A stretch of DNA of 36,248 bases from a virus, in IMG/VR virus record IMGVR_UViG_3300035663_000053, positions 1-36,248 of that record. One strand, written 5' to 3'. Positions 1 through 8,211 of this stretch are shown here, piece by piece (positions within the stretch are counted from its first letter, which is position 1; every line of letters begins with the position of its first letter). Made by a program: the position numbers and the translations under genes. Under the pieces are notes generated by a model. That model made no database searches. It was not told the DNA's origin and saw only the letters and a program-made list of their open reading frames with translations.

Positions 1-2
1 GG

Positions 3-1106
3 TTCGCGACGTCCGTAGGTGGTACGACAACGGGTATGGGTGGTAGCGCGATTGTGGTGGATGACCCGCACTCAGCGATGGAAGCGCAATCGGACGTTAT
101 ACGAGAAGGCGTGATTGAGTGGTGGGATCAAGCCATGTCAACGCGGCTCAACAATCCTAAGACAGGCAGCAAGGTCATCGTGATGCAAAGGCTGCATGAG
201 CGCGACCTGACGGGACACTTACTAAGGGTGGGTGGGTACGAGCACTTGTGCCTGCCTGCGGAATGGGATGGGGTCAAGCGTAAGACAAGCTTAGGCAATT
301 ACGATCCTAGGACGAAAAAAGGGGAGTTGCTGTGGCCTGAACTCTACGACACAAAAGCACTGGCGCCGATTAAAGCTGCGCTGGGTGAGTACGGTACCGC
401 TGGGCAATTGCAACAATCCCCATCACCAGCAGGCGGTGGTATTATTAAAGTGGACAACATTAAGTTGTGGCCAGCCAAAGAACCTATTCCGCCATTGCAG
501 TATGTCATACAATCTTACGATACGGCGTTCACGGAAAAAACTTCTGGGGACCCTAGTGCCTGCACGGTCTGGGGCATAGTGCAACGTAACGGGGAGAACG
601 TGGCGCTGATGCTGGACGCGTGGGCGGAGCACCTAGGTTACCCAGACCTAAGAAGCAGGGTCATCTCGGAATACGGGGACTCCTACGCGGGTAGCCCAGA
701 CGACTTAGGGAACCCAGGACGGAAGACGGACTTGGTGTTAATCGAAGAGAAAGCAAGTGGGCAGTCGCTGGTACAGGACTTGCGCAGGGCGAACGTGCCA
801 GTGCGAGGTTACAACCCAGGCCGTGCTGACAAGGTGTCGAGGGCACACATGATTGCGCCCATCATAGACATGGGGCTGGTGTACGTCATAGAGAGCAAAA
901 AGAACAAAGGCAAGCCTGTGAGCTGGGCAAAAGAAGTCATCGACGAGATGGAGAAGTTCCCAGCGGGCGAGCACGACGATAGAGTGGACTGTACGACGCA
1001 AGCGTTGATATATTTGAAGGACTCAGGCTTCCTAACACTAGAAGCAGTGGACGAGCTAGAGGAAGAGCACTACGAAAAACCAAAAAGTAACCCCTACACT
1101 GAGTAA
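3..1106 (+). CDS. terL: Terminase large subunit, 5'-truncated by window edge
   Basis: This is the packaging motor that translocates phage DNA into the prohead with its ATPase and cuts it with its nuclease. The reading frame is open back to base 3, so the N-terminal part with Walker A lies outside the window. Visible is the end of the ATPase, with a Walker B-like VVDDP at about 54-68, followed by the coupling segment QRLHERDLTGHLL near 183-222, which is typical of phage terminases. The RNase H-like nuclease carries its acidic residues in SYDTA (Asp codon 519-521), LIEEKASGQ (Glu codons 744-749) and HDDRVD (972-989). 367 residues are present. It is followed by a terminator and lies directly before the portal gene, the usual order. 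Its codons are more G+C-rich than those of the capsid genes. Family assignment is firm; the subfamily is not determined. Confidence 0.95.
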   Translation, partial: FATSVGGTTTGMGGSAIVVDDPHSAMEAQSDVIREGVIEWWDQAMSTRLNNPKTGSKVIVMQRLHERDLTGHLLRVGGYEHLCLPAEWDGVKRKTSLGNYDPRTKKGELLWPELYDTKALAPIKAALGEYGTAGQLQQSPSPAGGGIIKVDNIKLWPAKEPIPPLQYVIQSYDTAFTEKTSGDPSACTVWGIVQRNGENVALMLDAWAEHLGYPDLRSRVISEYGDSYAGSPDDLGNPGRKTDLVLIEEKASGQSLVQDLRRANVPVRGYNPGRADKVSRAHMIAPIIDMGLVYVIESKKNKGKPVSWAKEVIDEMEKFPAGEHDDRVDCTTQALIYLKDSGFLTLEAVDELEEEHYEKPKSNPYTE

Positions 1107-1168
1107 AATGCTTGCAAAAATGATAAAAGTGTGTAACAGTAAGTGGGCATTAGTAAAACTCCTAATTT

Positions 1169-1194
1169 GCCCGGTTAAAAAACGGGCTTTTTTT
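1169..1194 (+). terminator. Rho-independent terminator after terL
   Basis: A 5-bp G+C stem (GCCCG 1169-1173 with CGGGC 1183-1187) and a 9-nt A-rich loop are followed directly by seven T residues (1188-1194). It lies 62 bp past the terL stop and just before a promoter-like sequence, so it probably insulates the terL transcript from the head operon. The stem is short, so termination may be partial. Confidence 0.75.
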
Positions 1195-1203
1195 GTGCTA
1201 GAC

Positions 1204-1231
1204 TTGTAAAAACAGTGTATTATGCTAGAAT
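1204..1231 (+). promoter_or_regulatory. Putative sigma-70-type promoter of the head operon
   Basis: TTGTAA (1204-1209) and TAGAAT (1226-1231) are separated by 16 bp, a fair match to the -35 and -10 boxes of sigma-70 promoters. It lies between the terminator after terL and the portal ribosome binding site (AGGAG, 1263-1267), giving a predicted leader of about 35 nt. TATTAT at 1218-1223 is another possible -10 but lacks a good -35. Confidence 0.5.
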
Positions 1232-1273
1232 TATAGAGCACGATAATCCAAACACCTGCAGTAGGAGCCTTAC

Positions 1274-4021
1274 ATGGCGCAAATTTTTGATAAAGACCCT
1301 GACTTTGGACGCGAAGTACCGGGTATTGTCGACCCTAATTTACTTGAACAGAAGCCTGACGAAGAGTCAGTTGATTTAAACGTGCACGACATGCAAGAAA
1401 ATGCGGATGGGTCAGTCGATATCCCCCTCCTAGACACCGAAATGCCTATAGTAGGTGGTGAATTCCTAGATAACTTAGCTGAAGTCTTGTCAGTACTTGA
1501 GTTAAACGAGATTGGTACAGAGTACGTAGAGCTTGTAGAGAAGGATAAAGAGGCTCGCGAGAAACGTGACAAGCAGTATGAGGAAGGTCTGCGTCGTACT
1601 GGGCTTGGTGATGACGCGCCTGGTGGTGCTCAGTTCGAGGGTGCGAGCCGCGTAGTACATCCTATTTTGGCTGAGGCCTGCGTAGACTTCTCAGCACGTG
1701 CAATTAAAGAATTATTCCCAGCAAACGGCCCTGTAAGGACATCTTTAGAGGGTAAAGTAACGCCAGAAGTACTGGATCGTGCTGAGCTAAAAGCAAAAGG
1801 CATGAACTGGCAGTTAACACGTGGTATTTCAGAATATCGCGATGAGTTAGAGCAATTGTTGACGCAAACCCCGATGGGTGGCAGTCAATATCAAAAATTC
1901 TGGGTAGAAGACGGTGAAATTCGCACGGAGTTTGTGCCGATTGACACCATGTACTTACCTTTTGCAGCAAGTAACTTCTACCGTTCTTCTCGCGTGACCC
2001 ATGCGCAAGATATTACCCGGTTTACGTTTGAGAATCGCGTAAATTCAGGCTTGTATCGTGATATTGAGAACATAGAGTTAGATAAACCAACCCTTCCAGA
2101 CGAAACAGCAGCGCAAAAAGCTAATAATAAGATTGAGGGTAAGGATGATGCCTCAGCTTACAACGATGATGGCCTACGACGCGTCCTAGAAATCTACACA
2201 TGGCTTGATATTGATGATGAGCTAGTAGAAGAAGGCAAAAAAGCACCTTACATCGTCACAATTGACGAACACACAGAAGAAGTGTTGTCTATATACCGTA
2301 ACTGGGAAGAAGGCGACACTAAATACAGAAAACTAGACTGGTTCGTAGAGTACAAGTTCATACCATGGCGCGGTGCGTACGGTATTGGCTTACCACACTT
2401 GATTGGTGGTCTGTCAGCAGCGCTAACAGGCGCATTACGTGCCCTAATGGACTCAGCACACATCAACAATGCAGCAACCATGCTGAAATTGAAGGGTGGT
2501 CGTGTAACTGGTCAAAATACATCAGTTGAAGTCACGCAAGTTAGTGAGATTGAGGCACCAGCAGGTATTGATGACGTTCGCAAGATTGCGATGCCAATGC
2601 CGTTCAACCCACCAAGCCCAGTATTATTCCAATTACTAGGTTATTTAGAGAACGCGGGCCGTAAAGTTGTAGCTACAAGTATGGAAGCGCTTGCCTCAGT
2701 GGGTGACCGTACGCCAGTAGGCACAACAATGGCGTTAGTGGAACAAGGTGCAAGCACCTACGCCGCTATTCACGCACGACTACACGCGTCACAACGTAAG
2801 TCACTAGAGATTATCTCTCGTTTAAACCGTACGTTCCCAGAAGTATTGAACGAGGTTAACGATAATTTAGATACGCCTCTAACACCAGAAGACTTTACAA
2901 ATAATAACGATATTCAACCAGTTTCTGACCCTAACATATTTAGTGAAGCACAACGTTACGCGCAATACCAAGCAATTGTACAGTTGTCGCAAGATGCGTC
3001 AGTAGCTTGGGATAAGACAGCGTTGTACCGTATTGGTATGAAATTGTTGAAATTTCCGTATGCAGACGAAGTGTTGCCATTACCACCTAAACCAGAGCAC
3101 GTAGACCCAATTGAGGAAAACGTACTAGCTACTAAAGCTATGCCACTGGCGGCGCACACAGACCAAGACCATAAGGCGCATTTAATTTCGCATTTAATCT
3201 TTGCAACTTCACCAATCTTTGGCGAAAATCCTTTGATGGGCAACCCTACCGTACCAACGCTTGTACAGCACTGTAAAGAGCATTTAACTATGTTCTACCA
3301 AGAACATGCTAAAGCGGCTATGGCGGCGTTGGCTGAGTTAGGCCCATTATCAGATAACGACCATGAAGACCAAGTGTATAAAGCCGTGGCTTTGGCAGAC
3401 CAACAAATTGCAGAAGATTTGTCTAAAATTATGCCTATGCTTGAAAAAGCAATGCAAACAGCGCAAGCACTTGCACCTAAACCGCCGATGGATCCAGCTT
3501 CACAAGTTGCGCTAGAGTTAGGCCAAGCAGAAATACAACGTAAAACACAGCTTGACCAAGCTACAATGCAACTTAAAGGTCAGGAAAACCAAAGCAAACA
3601 AGTAAATGAACAACAGCAACAGGCCTTTGAGCAACAAAAAGTAACAATAGAGCAACAATTACGTGCAATGGAAGAGCAACGAGCTGAAAAAGAGCAAGAG
3701 TTTGAGCATAAGCAAGCGTTAGCCGACCAACAACTAAAAATGATGGAAGAGCAACGTAAAGAAGACCAGCAAATGTTTGAACAACGTTTGGCGGAAACAA
3801 CTCAAGCATTTGAGCGCCAACGTGAAGACATGCAGCAACAAACTGAAATGATGAAGAACGATGCGGATAACTATCAACATCAAATGACAGAGCTGCTAAA
3901 AAATCGCGAAGACAATGAAACCAAAAAAATCATTGAGCAAATGAAGCTTGAGATTAAATCGGCTTTTGATGAAAAGCAGTCGTTTTTTGATAGGTTTTTC
4001 CCTAAAAACAAGGGGCAATAA
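1274..4021 (+). CDS. Portal protein with long Gln/Glu-rich coiled-coil C-terminus
   Basis: The portal forms the dodecameric ring at one capsid vertex, through which DNA enters and leaves and to which the tail adaptors bind. The protein has 915 residues, long for a portal. Identification rests on its position straight after terL, its size, and a core resembling podovirus portals: an ASRVVHPILAEA stretch near residue 122 and a region from about 350 to 560 suggestive of the stem and crown. From about residue 735 to 905 the chain is almost all Gln, Glu, Lys and Met in heptad-like order, which predicts a long helical coiled coil, longer than the P22 barrel helix. The start is supported by AGGAG six bases upstream. 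The C-terminal extension could be a barrel inside the capsid. Function is firm from context; fine structure is inferred. Confidence 0.88.
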   Translation: MAQIFDKDPDFGREVPGIVDPNLLEQKPDEESVDLNVHDMQENADGSVDIPLLDTEMPIVGGEFLDNLAEVLSVLELNEIGTEYVELVEKDKEAREKRDKQYEEGLRRTGLGDDAPGGAQFEGASRVVHPILAEACVDFSARAIKELFPANGPVRTSLEGKVTPEVLDRAELKAKGMNWQLTRGISEYRDELEQLLTQTPMGGSQYQKFWVEDGEIRTEFVPIDTMYLPFAASNFYRSSRVTHAQDITRFTFENRVNSGLYRDIENIELDKPTLPDETAAQKANNKIEGKDDASAYNDDGLRRVLEIYTWLDIDDELVEEGKKAPYIVTIDEHTEEVLSIYRNWEEGDTKYRKLDWFVEYKFIPWRGAYGIGLPHLIGGLSAALTGALRALMDSAHINNAATMLKLKGGRVTGQNTSVEVTQVSEIEAPAGIDDVRKIAMPMPFNPPSPVLFQLLGYLENAGRKVVATSMEALASVGDRTPVGTTMALVEQGASTYAAIHARLHASQRKSLEIISRLNRTFPEVLNEVNDNLDTPLTPEDFTNNNDIQPVSDPNIFSEAQRYAQYQAIVQLSQDASVAWDKTALYRIGMKLLKFPYADEVLPLPPKPEHVDPIEENVLATKAMPLAAHTDQDHKAHLISHLIFATSPIFGENPLMGNPTVPTLVQHCKEHLTMFYQEHAKAAMAALAELGPLSDNDHEDQVYKAVALADQQIAEDLSKIMPMLEKAMQTAQALAPKPPMDPASQVALELGQAEIQRKTQLDQATMQLKGQENQSKQVNEQQQQAFEQQKVTIEQQLRAMEEQRAEKEQEFEHKQALADQQLKMMEEQRKEDQQMFEQRLAETTQAFERQREDMQQQTEMMKNDADNYQHQMTELLKNREDNETKKIIEQMKLEIKSAFDEKQSFFDRFFPKNKGQ

Positions 4022-4038
4022 ATTTTAAGGAGATAGAA

Positions 4039-4230
4039 ATGGCACGTTTAGCACAATGTAAGCAAGCAGGACAAGTACAACCTGGTGTAAAAATGTATAA
4101 AAAAGGCGGCGCAGTTTGCGCAGATGATGAAGCTCAAGAAAAAATGGAGCTTAAACAAGCTAAAGCATTACAAACAAAAGCTGCACCTAAGAAAAAATGC
4201 GGTGGCGGTGCAATGAAGGGTGGTAAATAA
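4039..4230 (+). CDS. Small Lys/Gly/Cys-containing protein, unknown
   Basis: A 63-residue basic protein that I do not recognise. It starts after a strong AAGGAG site, is rich in Lys, Ala and Gln, and ends in a Lys-Cys-Gly cluster (KKKCGGG) with a Gly-Gly-Lys tail. It has three cysteines (near residues 7, 28 and 54) that are not spaced as an obvious zinc finger. There is no membrane segment or signal peptide. It sits between portal and scaffold, and its stop overlaps the next start (TAATG), so it belongs to the head operon and is likely translated in step with it. A minor capsid or nucleic-acid-binding role is possible but not shown. Confidence 0.7.
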   Translation: MARLAQCKQAGQVQPGVKMYKKGGAVCADDEAQEKMELKQAKALQTKAAPKKKCGGGAMKGGK

Positions 4231-4445
4231 TGACTAAGTTAAAATTAACATACGCAAAAGGTAACGTAGAAGAGTTTGAGTTTGATGGCACTGTACAAGA
4301 GTACATCGATGCAAAATTTGGCGTGGGTGGTTTAAACCCAACGTATGCTACCTTAGAAGAAGTTGCTGCTCCAGTTGTAGAAGCGCCAGCTAAAAAAGTA
4401 GCGGCTGTTAAAAAAGCAGTTGAAGAAGAAACAGCAGACAAATAA
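4230..4445 (+). CDS. Small acidic/Ala-Lys protein, unknown
   Basis: A 71-residue protein of unknown function, coupled to both neighbours by TAATG overlaps. The first 50 residues look like a small folded unit with beta strands (KLKLTYAKGN, then EEFEFDGTVQEYIDAKFG). The last 25 residues are an Ala/Val/Lys/Glu-rich tail with charge repeats (APAKKVAAVKKAVEEE) that should be helical or disordered. It lies in the head operon downstream of the portal. No catalytic motif is visible. Confidence 0.7.
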   Translation: MTKLKLTYAKGNVEEFEFDGTVQEYIDAKFGVGGLNPTYATLEEVAAPVVEAPAKKVAAVKKAVEEETADK

Positions 4446-4645
4446 TGAATGACCGTATAATCGGTGACATTCTAAGGGGTATCAAGGGCAAGCTCGATGA
4501 GCAAGCCCATGGTAGCATGGAATTTCCTAAAGCAGACCCGTTTGAACACGGTGTGCAGGTTGGGATATATAGTGGTCTTCTTGACGCTTTAAGCATCATT
4601 GATGCTGTACTATCTAAAGACGAAGAGGCTGAACGCAACTCATAA
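4445..4645 (+). CDS. Small protein, unknown
   Basis: A 66-residue protein starting on the overlapping TAATG of the previous gene. The sequence predicts two helices (RIIGDILRGIKGKLDE and YSGLLDALSIIDAVL) around a short linker containing His, Met and Phe. There is no signal peptide or clear membrane helix. I do not recognise the family. Co-translation with its neighbours and its place just before the co-chaperonin gene suggest a head-assembly accessory role, which is inference only. Confidence 0.65.
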   Translation: MNDRIIGDILRGIKGKLDEQAHGSMEFPKADPFEHGVQVGIYSGLLDALSIIDAVLSKDEEAERNS

Positions 4646-4664
4646 ACTCTGAAAGGGGTTAGTA

Positions 4665-5072
4665 ATGGCAATAACGAAAGAAGACTACATTAGGGAACAC
4701 TTCCCTGAGGTAGACCCAGGGGTTATACCTTGTGGGGCGCAAGTACTTGTACAATTACGTACAATAAAAAGGAAAGTAGGCAGCATTATCCTATCTTCCG
4801 AAACACAAGATTTTAACAATGGTAATACGCAAGTATCACGGGTTGTTAAAGTGGGGCAAATTGCCTTTCGCAATCGCGAAACAGGTGAGTTGTGGACTGA
4901 GGGCGCATGGGCCAATATTGGCGATATTATCATTGCACCTCGTTGGGGAGGCTTTCGTTTTGAAGTGCCAATCCCAGATTCAGAAGATAAAGCTATTTTT
5001 TGTGTATTCGACGACGTAAGTGTCAAGATGATCATTGATAGTAATTTTGAATCATTTGATCAAATTCTGTAA
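4665..5072 (+). CDS. GroES-like co-chaperonin
   Basis: A 135-residue protein that looks like a viral relative of GroES/Cpn10. The GroES core pattern is readable in order. A first strand GAQVLVQLRTIKRK (24-37) matches the usual start of the barrel. GSIILSS (39-45) with a flexible TQDFNNGNTQ stretch corresponds to the mobile loop that contacts GroEL. VSRVVKVG (57-64) follows, then GDIIIAPRWGGFRFE (86-100) and a last strand VFDDVSVKMII (114-124). Compared with bacterial GroES (about 97 residues) it has N- and C-terminal extensions. T4 gp31 is the known precedent: it replaces GroES so that host GroEL can fold the T4 capsid protein. Position upstream of scaffold and capsid genes, with AAAGGGG before the start, fits capsid folding. 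Homology is inferred by eye. Confidence 0.7.
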   Translation: MAITKEDYIREHFPEVDPGVIPCGAQVLVQLRTIKRKVGSIILSSETQDFNNGNTQVSRVVKVGQIAFRNRETGELWTEGAWANIGDIIIAPRWGGFRFEVPIPDSEDKAIFCVFDDVSVKMIIDSNFESFDQIL

Positions 5073-5083
5073 GGAGAATTAGT

Positions 5084-6004
5084 ATGGCTGAAGATAGAGA
5101 CTACGAAATTGAAGACGACAAAGATGTAGACGTTGGAGATGAGGACGAACAAGATTTTGCTGAAGGTGGTGAAGTAGACGATGGTGATGATAGCCAAGAC
5201 TCTTCAGACGACAGCAATGAGGACGATGACGGTGACAGGGAAAGCATTCGTGCCCGTAGACGTCAAGAAAGACAAGATAAAAAACGTGCAGCGCGTGAGC
5301 GTGAAGATTCACTAAAACGTGAATTAGCAGCCCGTGATGAGATTATTAATCAGTTACAGAGTCGTGTAGCGGTAGTTGAACGTCACCACCAAGGTTCTGA
5401 GGAAGCTCAAATTGAGACTTCTATTCAGGAAGCGGCTGATGCGTATAACTACTTTAAGAATCAAATTGCACTTTCAGCGCAAGCAAATGATGGTGCAGGT
5501 ATTGCCGACGCAACCGAGAAGATGATTCTAGCGCAACGTCGATACGAAGACCTTAACCGTGTTAAAACAACGTATCAACACAGCAAAACCAATACGCAAC
5601 AACCATTAGACCCACGCCTGGTTAACCATGCTAAAGCTTGGATGGAGCGTAATAAATGGTATGACCCAAATGGTGGAGACACAGATTCACGTCGTGCACT
5701 TGAAATTGATCGTGAATTAGCGCGTGAGGGTTGGGTTCCAACTACACCACAGTATTGGGAAGAATTAGAGGCACGTGTGAAGAAAAACTTACCTCACCGT
5801 GGTAAAACTAATTATAATAGTTCTAAATCAGTTGTCACTGGATCTGGTCGCGAAAGCGCACCGTCAGGAAATGGTGGCACATATAAATTGAGCTCTGAAC
5901 GTGTATCAGCTTTAAAGGATAGTGGTATGTGGGATGATCCTAAGCAACGTGCAGAGGCCATTAAACGTTTTAAAGAATATGACCGTGCTAACGGTCAGAG
6001 ATAA
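5084..6004 (+). CDS. Capsid scaffold protein (candidate)
   Basis: A 306-residue protein with the layout of a phage scaffold. The first 55 residues are extremely acidic (Asp/Glu/Ser). A basic, Arg-rich helical stretch (about 56-85) and a predicted coiled coil (about 85-120) follow. The middle (130-235) is helical with Trp/Tyr pairs, and the C-terminus is a short charged helix (QRAEAIKRFKEYDRAN) of the sort that binds coat protein. There is no protease motif. Scaffolds guide coat assembly into a prohead and then leave or are degraded. Location between portal/co-chaperonin and the major capsid gene supports this. It starts after AAGGAG. Scaffolds diverge fast, so the call rests on composition and position. 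Confidence 0.65.
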   Translation: MAEDRDYEIEDDKDVDVGDEDEQDFAEGGEVDDGDDSQDSSDDSNEDDDGDRESIRARRRQERQDKKRAAREREDSLKRELAARDEIINQLQSRVAVVERHHQGSEEAQIETSIQEAADAYNYFKNQIALSAQANDGAGIADATEKMILAQRRYEDLNRVKTTYQHSKTNTQQPLDPRLVNHAKAWMERNKWYDPNGGDTDSRRALEIDRELAREGWVPTTPQYWEELEARVKKNLPHRGKTNYNSSKSVVTGSGRESAPSGNGGTYKLSSERVSALKDSGMWDDPKQRAEAIKRFKEYDRANGQR

Positions 6005-6015
6005 GGAGCAGAGAA

Positions 6016-6579
6016 ATGAGCGATACCAATAAAGTACTAGGTTCAGACGAACGTTTGAAGAAGTCAACTGGTGAGGCTGTTCGTGGCTCCCGTGATAACG
6101 CGGATGCTGACCGCGTAAACAAAGATGGCAGTGCCCTATCCGCAGAAGAACGTCGTGCGATGTTGCGTCGTGACTGGGTACAAGAAGTGCTTCCTACTCC
6201 ACCGAAAATTCCGGGGTTTCATTGCTGCTGGTTGTCTACAACTAACAGTACTGACCCGATATATAAGCGTGTACAGCGTGGCTATATGCCAGTAAAATCC
6301 ACAGAAGTACCGGGTTTTGGTTCGCAGTTTACAGCTTCAGAGGGTGAATTTGAAGGGTGTGTAGCCTGTAACGAGATGTTGTTATTTAAGATTCCTGATG
6401 AGATATATCAAGATTTGATGACTATTTATCATCATGATATACCTAACGAGCAAGAAAACTCGATTTATGATCGCGTTAGTGCTACTCAAGAATTAGATAG
6501 CTCAGGTCGTTCACTAGGCATTGTAGAAGGTGACTTTGAAAAATTGGGTCGTAAATCAGGCCCTACACCAATATTTTAA
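6016..6579 (+). CDS. Unknown head-operon protein with Cys/His/Trp-rich core
   Basis: A 187-residue protein of unknown function. Residues 1-60 are hydrophilic and likely disordered, with Arg/Lys/Asp/Ser composition resembling the end of the upstream scaffold-like protein. From about residue 60 there is a compact segment PPKIPGFHCCWLSTTN, then a Gly/Phe-rich stretch and FEGCVACNEMLLFKIP (two Cys separated by two residues). The two Cys pairs plus His could coordinate a metal, but the spacing matches no family I know. The last 60 residues are mostly helical and acidic. It is cotranscribed between scaffold and capsid genes with AAGGAG before the start, so a head completion or assembly role is the best inference. 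Confidence 0.75.
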   Translation: MSDTNKVLGSDERLKKSTGEAVRGSRDNADADRVNKDGSALSAEERRAMLRRDWVQEVLPTPPKIPGFHCCWLSTTNSTDPIYKRVQRGYMPVKSTEVPGFGSQFTASEGEFEGCVACNEMLLFKIPDEIYQDLMTIYHHDIPNEQENSIYDRVSATQELDSSGRSLGIVEGDFEKLGRKSGPTPIF

Positions 6580-6599
6580 TTTTTTAAAGGATATATATT

Positions 6600-7172
6600 A
6601 TGTCAGCAACACTTGCTCCACAGGGCTTTGTACCTGTGTATCATCCGTCTGGCCTAAGCATGCCGGTTAGTATTTACACACCGACAACTGCAAACGGTCC
6701 GTCAGCTGCGATTTATCGCGGCGATCCAGTTAAATTAACTGGTACTACTGATGTTATCAATATTTCAACTGGTTCAGACGCTATTATTGGCGTATTTGCT
6801 GGTTGTGAATACACTGATGCAACAGGTAAACCAACAGAGTCTCCATATTGGCCAGGTACTACTACTGGTGCAACCAACATTGTGTTCTACGTTAACGATG
6901 ATCCATTCACCGTTTTTGAAGTTCAATCTGCTGGTTCAGTAGCGGTTACTGCTGTAGGTGATTCCGCCGATGCAACTATTGTTGCAGGTAACACTAACAC
7001 AGGTACAACAGGCACACGCTTGTCTGCTACTTTGTCTGGTGCTGCTACTGTTAAACAATGGCGTATCTTGGGTCTTGGCCAACAAACTAATAATGCATGG
7101 GGCGATGCTTACACTATCGTTCGTGTCAAAATTGGTCAAAGCCAAATAATCACTACACCTAACGCTATTTAA
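6600..7172 (+). CDS. Probable capsid decoration or head structural protein
   Basis: A 190-residue protein rich in Thr, Gly, Ala and Val, with alternating beta-strand patterns throughout and only two cysteines. It begins with APQGFVPVYHPSG and contains GVFAGCEYTD, DDPFTVFEVQ and a C-terminal WRILGLG followed by NAWGDAYTIVRVKIG. That arrangement recurs in small structural proteins placed just before major capsid genes in many phages. The beta-only prediction, stable composition and position between scaffold and capsid genes fit a decoration protein on the capsid surface or a head-stabilising protein. No enzymatic motif is visible. The ribosome binding site is AAAGGA. Confidence 0.6.
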   Translation: MSATLAPQGFVPVYHPSGLSMPVSIYTPTTANGPSAAIYRGDPVKLTGTTDVINISTGSDAIIGVFAGCEYTDATGKPTESPYWPGTTTGATNIVFYVNDDPFTVFEVQSAGSVAVTAVGDSADATIVAGNTNTGTTGTRLSATLSGAATVKQWRILGLGQQTNNAWGDAYTIVRVKIGQSQIITTPNAI

Positions 7173-7188
7173 TAAGGAGCTAAACTAA

Positions 7189-8118
7189 ATGGCTATTCCA
7201 ATGAGAAGTACGGATTTTCGTGCCGTTGTAGAACCGATTCTGAACCAAGTGTTCGACGGTGTATACGACCAACGTAAAGACGAATATTCACAAATTTTCA
7301 GTGAAGAAAATGGTATTGCACGTTCTTACCATGAAGAACCAATGTTGTACGGTATGGGCTCAGCCCCAGTTATGCCGGACGGCACTCGCGTTCCTTATGA
7401 CCAAGGCGGTCAATTGTTCATCAAACGTTACCCATATGATGTTTATGGTATGGGCTTTGCATTGACTAAAGTTTTAGTTGAAGACGGCGACCATGTACGT
7501 ATTGGTTCTATTTTCTCTAAACACTTGGCTCAATCAATGACAGAAACGTTAGAAACTGTTACAGCTAACCACTTGAACCGTGCATTTAACGCTTCATACA
7601 CTGGCGGTGACGGCTCTGCATTGTGCGTTAACAACCACCAAGCTGCTTTAGCAGTAACTGCTGGTGATCCTTCAGCCTCTAACTTATTAGCTACTTCTGC
7701 AGCTTTGTCTCAAACATCTCTAGAACAAATGTTGATTCAAATCCGCCAAGCAGCTGATCCACGTGGCAAAAAGATCACTTTAACTCCACAAAAACTTACA
7801 GTTGCACCAGCAAACATGTTGCAAGCTGAAGTATTGTTGAAATCAGTGTTACGCGCTGGTACTAACAACAACGACCTTAACCCAGTTCAATCAATGAACT
7901 TGTTAAGCGGTGTTGTAGTTCTATCACGTTTGACATCAGGTACAGCATGGTGGGTTACAACTGATGCACAAAACGGCTTGAAAGTTTTATGGCGTCGTAA
8001 ATTAGAGAAATCTATGGAAGGTGACTTCGAGACTGACTCTATGCGCTACAAAACAACAATGCGTTTTGGCTCAGGTTGGACTGACTGGCGTACTGTTTTT
8101 GGTACTCCAGGTACTTAA
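7189..8118 (+). CDS. Major capsid protein (HK97-type, Mu gpT-like)
   Basis: A 309-residue protein that builds the icosahedral shell. It lacks a long cleaved delta domain. The pattern fits HK97-fold coat proteins related to Mu gpT: an early helix-rich segment (AVVEPILNQVFDGVYDQRKDE), an extended E-loop-like part around residues 60-90, and a long spine-like helix with a TVTANHLNRAFN stretch. Then comes LTPQKLTVAPAN (about 200-212), which matches the conserved 'preparation of standards'-like strand before the P-domain helix AEVLLKSVLRAG. It ends in SMRYKTTMRFGSGWTDWR. Codons are biased to CGT, GGT and AAC as expected of a very highly expressed gene. A strong AAGGAG (7174-7179) precedes it and a terminator follows, closing the head operon. 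Confidence 0.88.
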   Translation: MAIPMRSTDFRAVVEPILNQVFDGVYDQRKDEYSQIFSEENGIARSYHEEPMLYGMGSAPVMPDGTRVPYDQGGQLFIKRYPYDVYGMGFALTKVLVEDGDHVRIGSIFSKHLAQSMTETLETVTANHLNRAFNASYTGGDGSALCVNNHQAALAVTAGDPSASNLLATSAALSQTSLEQMLIQIRQAADPRGKKITLTPQKLTVAPANMLQAEVLLKSVLRAGTNNNDLNPVQSMNLLSGVVVLSRLTSGTAWWVTTDAQNGLKVLWRRKLEKSMEGDFETDSMRYKTTMRFGSGWTDWRTVFGTPGT

Positions 8119-8144
8119 TAAGTTATTGTAATTTAGTAACTTAG

Positions 8145-8166
8145 ACCCCGCTTCGGCGGGGTTTTT
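8145..8166 (+). terminator. Strong rho-independent terminator with UUCG tetraloop
   Basis: ACCCCGC (8145-8151) pairs with GCGGGGT (8156-8162) around a TTCG loop, followed by a T run. The cUUCGg loop is unusually stable, and this is the best terminator in the window. It lies 27 bp after the capsid stop and should end the head transcript. Confidence 0.93.
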
Positions 8167-8182
8167 ATTTGTATTAAGGTAC

Positions 8183-8211
8183 TATACAAACACTATTAGA
8201 TATGGTATAAA
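8183..8211 (+). promoter_or_regulatory. Putative extended -10 promoter for the tail/fibre/lysis genes
   Basis: TATAAA (8206-8211) is preceded by TG one base upstream (8203-8204), which is an extended -10. TATACA (8183-8188) sits 17 bp away and matches four of six -35 positions. It lies 17 bp after the UUCG terminator and 64 bp before the next start codon. The predicted leader would carry a small GGGCG/CGCCC hairpin (8222-8236) and an AAGGA site (8261-8265). It repeats the terminator-then-promoter layout seen at 1169-1231. Confidence 0.6.
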
